A DNA stretch of 7,635 nucleotides, from NCBI GenBank assembly GCA_026706225.1, contig JAPOZE010000177.1, forward strand, positions 1 through 7,635. Reading direction: 5' to 3'. The position numbers were made by a program, and so were the translations under genes. Each line of letters opens with the position of its first letter. Positions within the stretch are counted from its first letter, which is position 1. The notes beneath the pieces were generated by a model, which did not search any database, was not told the origin of the DNA, and was given only the letters and a program-made list of their open reading frames with translations. Shown piece after piece: positions 6,687 to 7,635 of this stretch. The DNA comes from Acidobacteriota bacterium (GTDB lineage: Bacteria; Acidobacteriota; Terriglobia; Versatilivoradales; Versatilivoraceae).

Positions 6687-7635
6687 ATGATGCCAAAAGC
6701 AGGGTGTTTGACCGTTACCCCGGAGCTTCTGAAGCGACGCCACTTCCTTCGAGTCGGCTCTCTCAGCCTTCTCGGAATCAGCCTGCCCCAATATCTGAGT
6801 TTCCGGAGCCTGCAGGCTGCCGACGGCAAGGATGCCCGCGGGCAGGGGAAGGCCCAGGCCTGCATCCTGGTCTGGCTGGAAGGAGGTCCCAGCCACGTGG
6901 ATACCTGGGATCCCAAGCCCAACAGCAGCTTCAAGCCCATCCCCACCAACGTGGCGGGAATTCAGGTTTCAGAGCTGCTTCCACGGGTGGCCGGGCAGAT
7001 GGACAAGCTGGCTCTCCTCCGATCGGTCCACACCGAAGAAAACAACCACGGCCAGGGCACCTACTACGCGCTGACCGGACACCGTCCCACGGCCGCCATG
7101 CAGTTTCCCAGCCTGGGAACCATCGTCACCAAGGAACTGGGGGCCCGCAACAACGTTCCCGCCAACGTGCTGGTTCCCGACACCTGGAAAACGGCTTCCT
7201 ATGGCCAATATACCAAGGGCGCCTTCCTGGATCCGGCTTTCGACCCCATGGTGGTTCCCGATCCCAGCAAGGAGGACTTCCGGATCTCCGACCTGGCTCT
7301 TCCGAAGTCGCTGACGGTTGAACGCTTGCGGGACCGGCGTTCGATGTTGAAACTGGTCGACAGAATGTATCGCAGCAGGATCGAAAGGGCCGAGCACCAG
7401 GCCATGGATCGATTCACCCAGCAGGCCCTGCAGATGATCCTGACCCCTGAAACGCGCCAGGCCTTCGACTTGAGCGGGGAGCCTGAAAAGATCAGAGAGG
7501 CTTACGGGAGGGGCAGCTTCGGCCAGAGCCTGCTGCTGGCTCGCAGGCTGGTTGAGGCAGGCGCCCGCTTCGTCACGGCCGCCGGCCATGAGCTGAACGG
7601 CTGGGATACCCACTCCGACAACGACGAACGCCACA
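6687..7635 (+). CDS. DUF1501 protein with Tat signal (gene continues past the right edge)
   Basis: From ATG 6687 the frame is open to the window edge, giving 316 codons; the family is usually somewhat over 400 residues, so the C-terminal quarter or so is missing. Residues 16-35 hold a twin-arginine signal: KRRHFLR at 16-22, then a moderately hydrophobic stretch to Pro34. The mature part begins with the family hallmark CILVWLEGGPSHVDTWDPKP (59-78), continues with LLRSVHTEENNHGQGTYYALTGHRP (split at 110-119 and 120-134), and reaches the late motif NGWDTHSDN (304-312). DUF1501 proteins belong to the alkaline phosphatase/sulfatase-like superfamily; His and Asp residues in GGPSHVDTWD and GWDTH are candidate metal ligands, which is inference. 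Export by Tat implies folding, perhaps with a metal, before export. It is the third gene of the run and follows the DUF1549/1553 gene after 43 nt, its usual partner. Confidence 0.93.
   Translation, partial: MMPKAGCLTVTPELLKRRHFLRVGSLSLLGISLPQYLSFRSLQAADGKDARGQGKAQACILVWLEGGPSHVDTWDPKPNSSFKPIPTNVAGIQVSELLPRVAGQMDKLALLRSVHTEENNHGQGTYYALTGHRPTAAMQFPSLGTIVTKELGARNNVPANVLVPDTWKTASYGQYTKGAFLDPAFDPMVVPDPSKEDFRISDLALPKSLTVERLRDRRSMLKLVDRMYRSRIERAEHQAMDRFTQQALQMILTPETRQAFDLSGEPEKIREAYGRGSFGQSLLLARRLVEAGARFVTAAGHELNGWDTHSDNDERH

Overview
The window comes from a GC-rich bacterium and carries a gene set typical of Acidobacteriota, Planctomycetota and Verrucomicrobiota. The signs are a PPC-domain protein, a DUF1549/DUF1553 cytochrome-like protein and a DUF1501 protein, in that order. 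No ribosomal or other phylogenetic marker is present, so the phylum is an inference; Acidobacteriota is my first guess and Planctomycetota the second. There are no RNA genes, mobile elements, CRISPR arrays or insertion sequences.

Layout. (1) Positions 1-118, minus strand: the first 39 codons of a lipoprotein gene that runs off the left edge. (2) Positions 119-432: divergent spacer. It holds a 5' hairpin, a possible minus-strand -10 element, and a short minus-strand reading frame of 45-58 codons (ending at 221) that looks protein-like and may be a small gene or a gene remnant. (3) Positions 433-1896, plus strand: a complete M81/MlrC-family metallopeptidase with all four expected metal-site residues. 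(4) Positions 1897-2073: spacer with small palindromes and no clear terminator or promoter. (5) Positions 2074-7635, plus strand: a three-gene run encoding a secreted PPC-domain protein, a secreted protein with two BIG2-like folds, two heme-type Cys-His motifs and DUF1549/DUF1553, and a DUF1501 protein with a twin-arginine signal that runs off the right edge. The last two genes each have a good Shine-Dalgarno sequence, and the gaps are 31 and 43 nt, so they read as one operon.

How the genes may work together. The three operon products are all predicted to leave the cytoplasm: two by a Sec-type signal, one by Tat. Together they look like an extracytoplasmic assembly made of a beta-sandwich binding protein (PPC), a possible c-type heme protein (DUF1549/1553) and an alkaline-phosphatase/sulfatase-fold protein (DUF1501). 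Their biochemical role is not established; handling of complex extracellular substrates is a common guess. The MlrC-like enzyme has no signal peptide and is separated by 177 nt, so a functional link to the operon is possible but not shown. The long reading frames antisense to the MlrC-like and DUF1549 genes are high-GC shadows.
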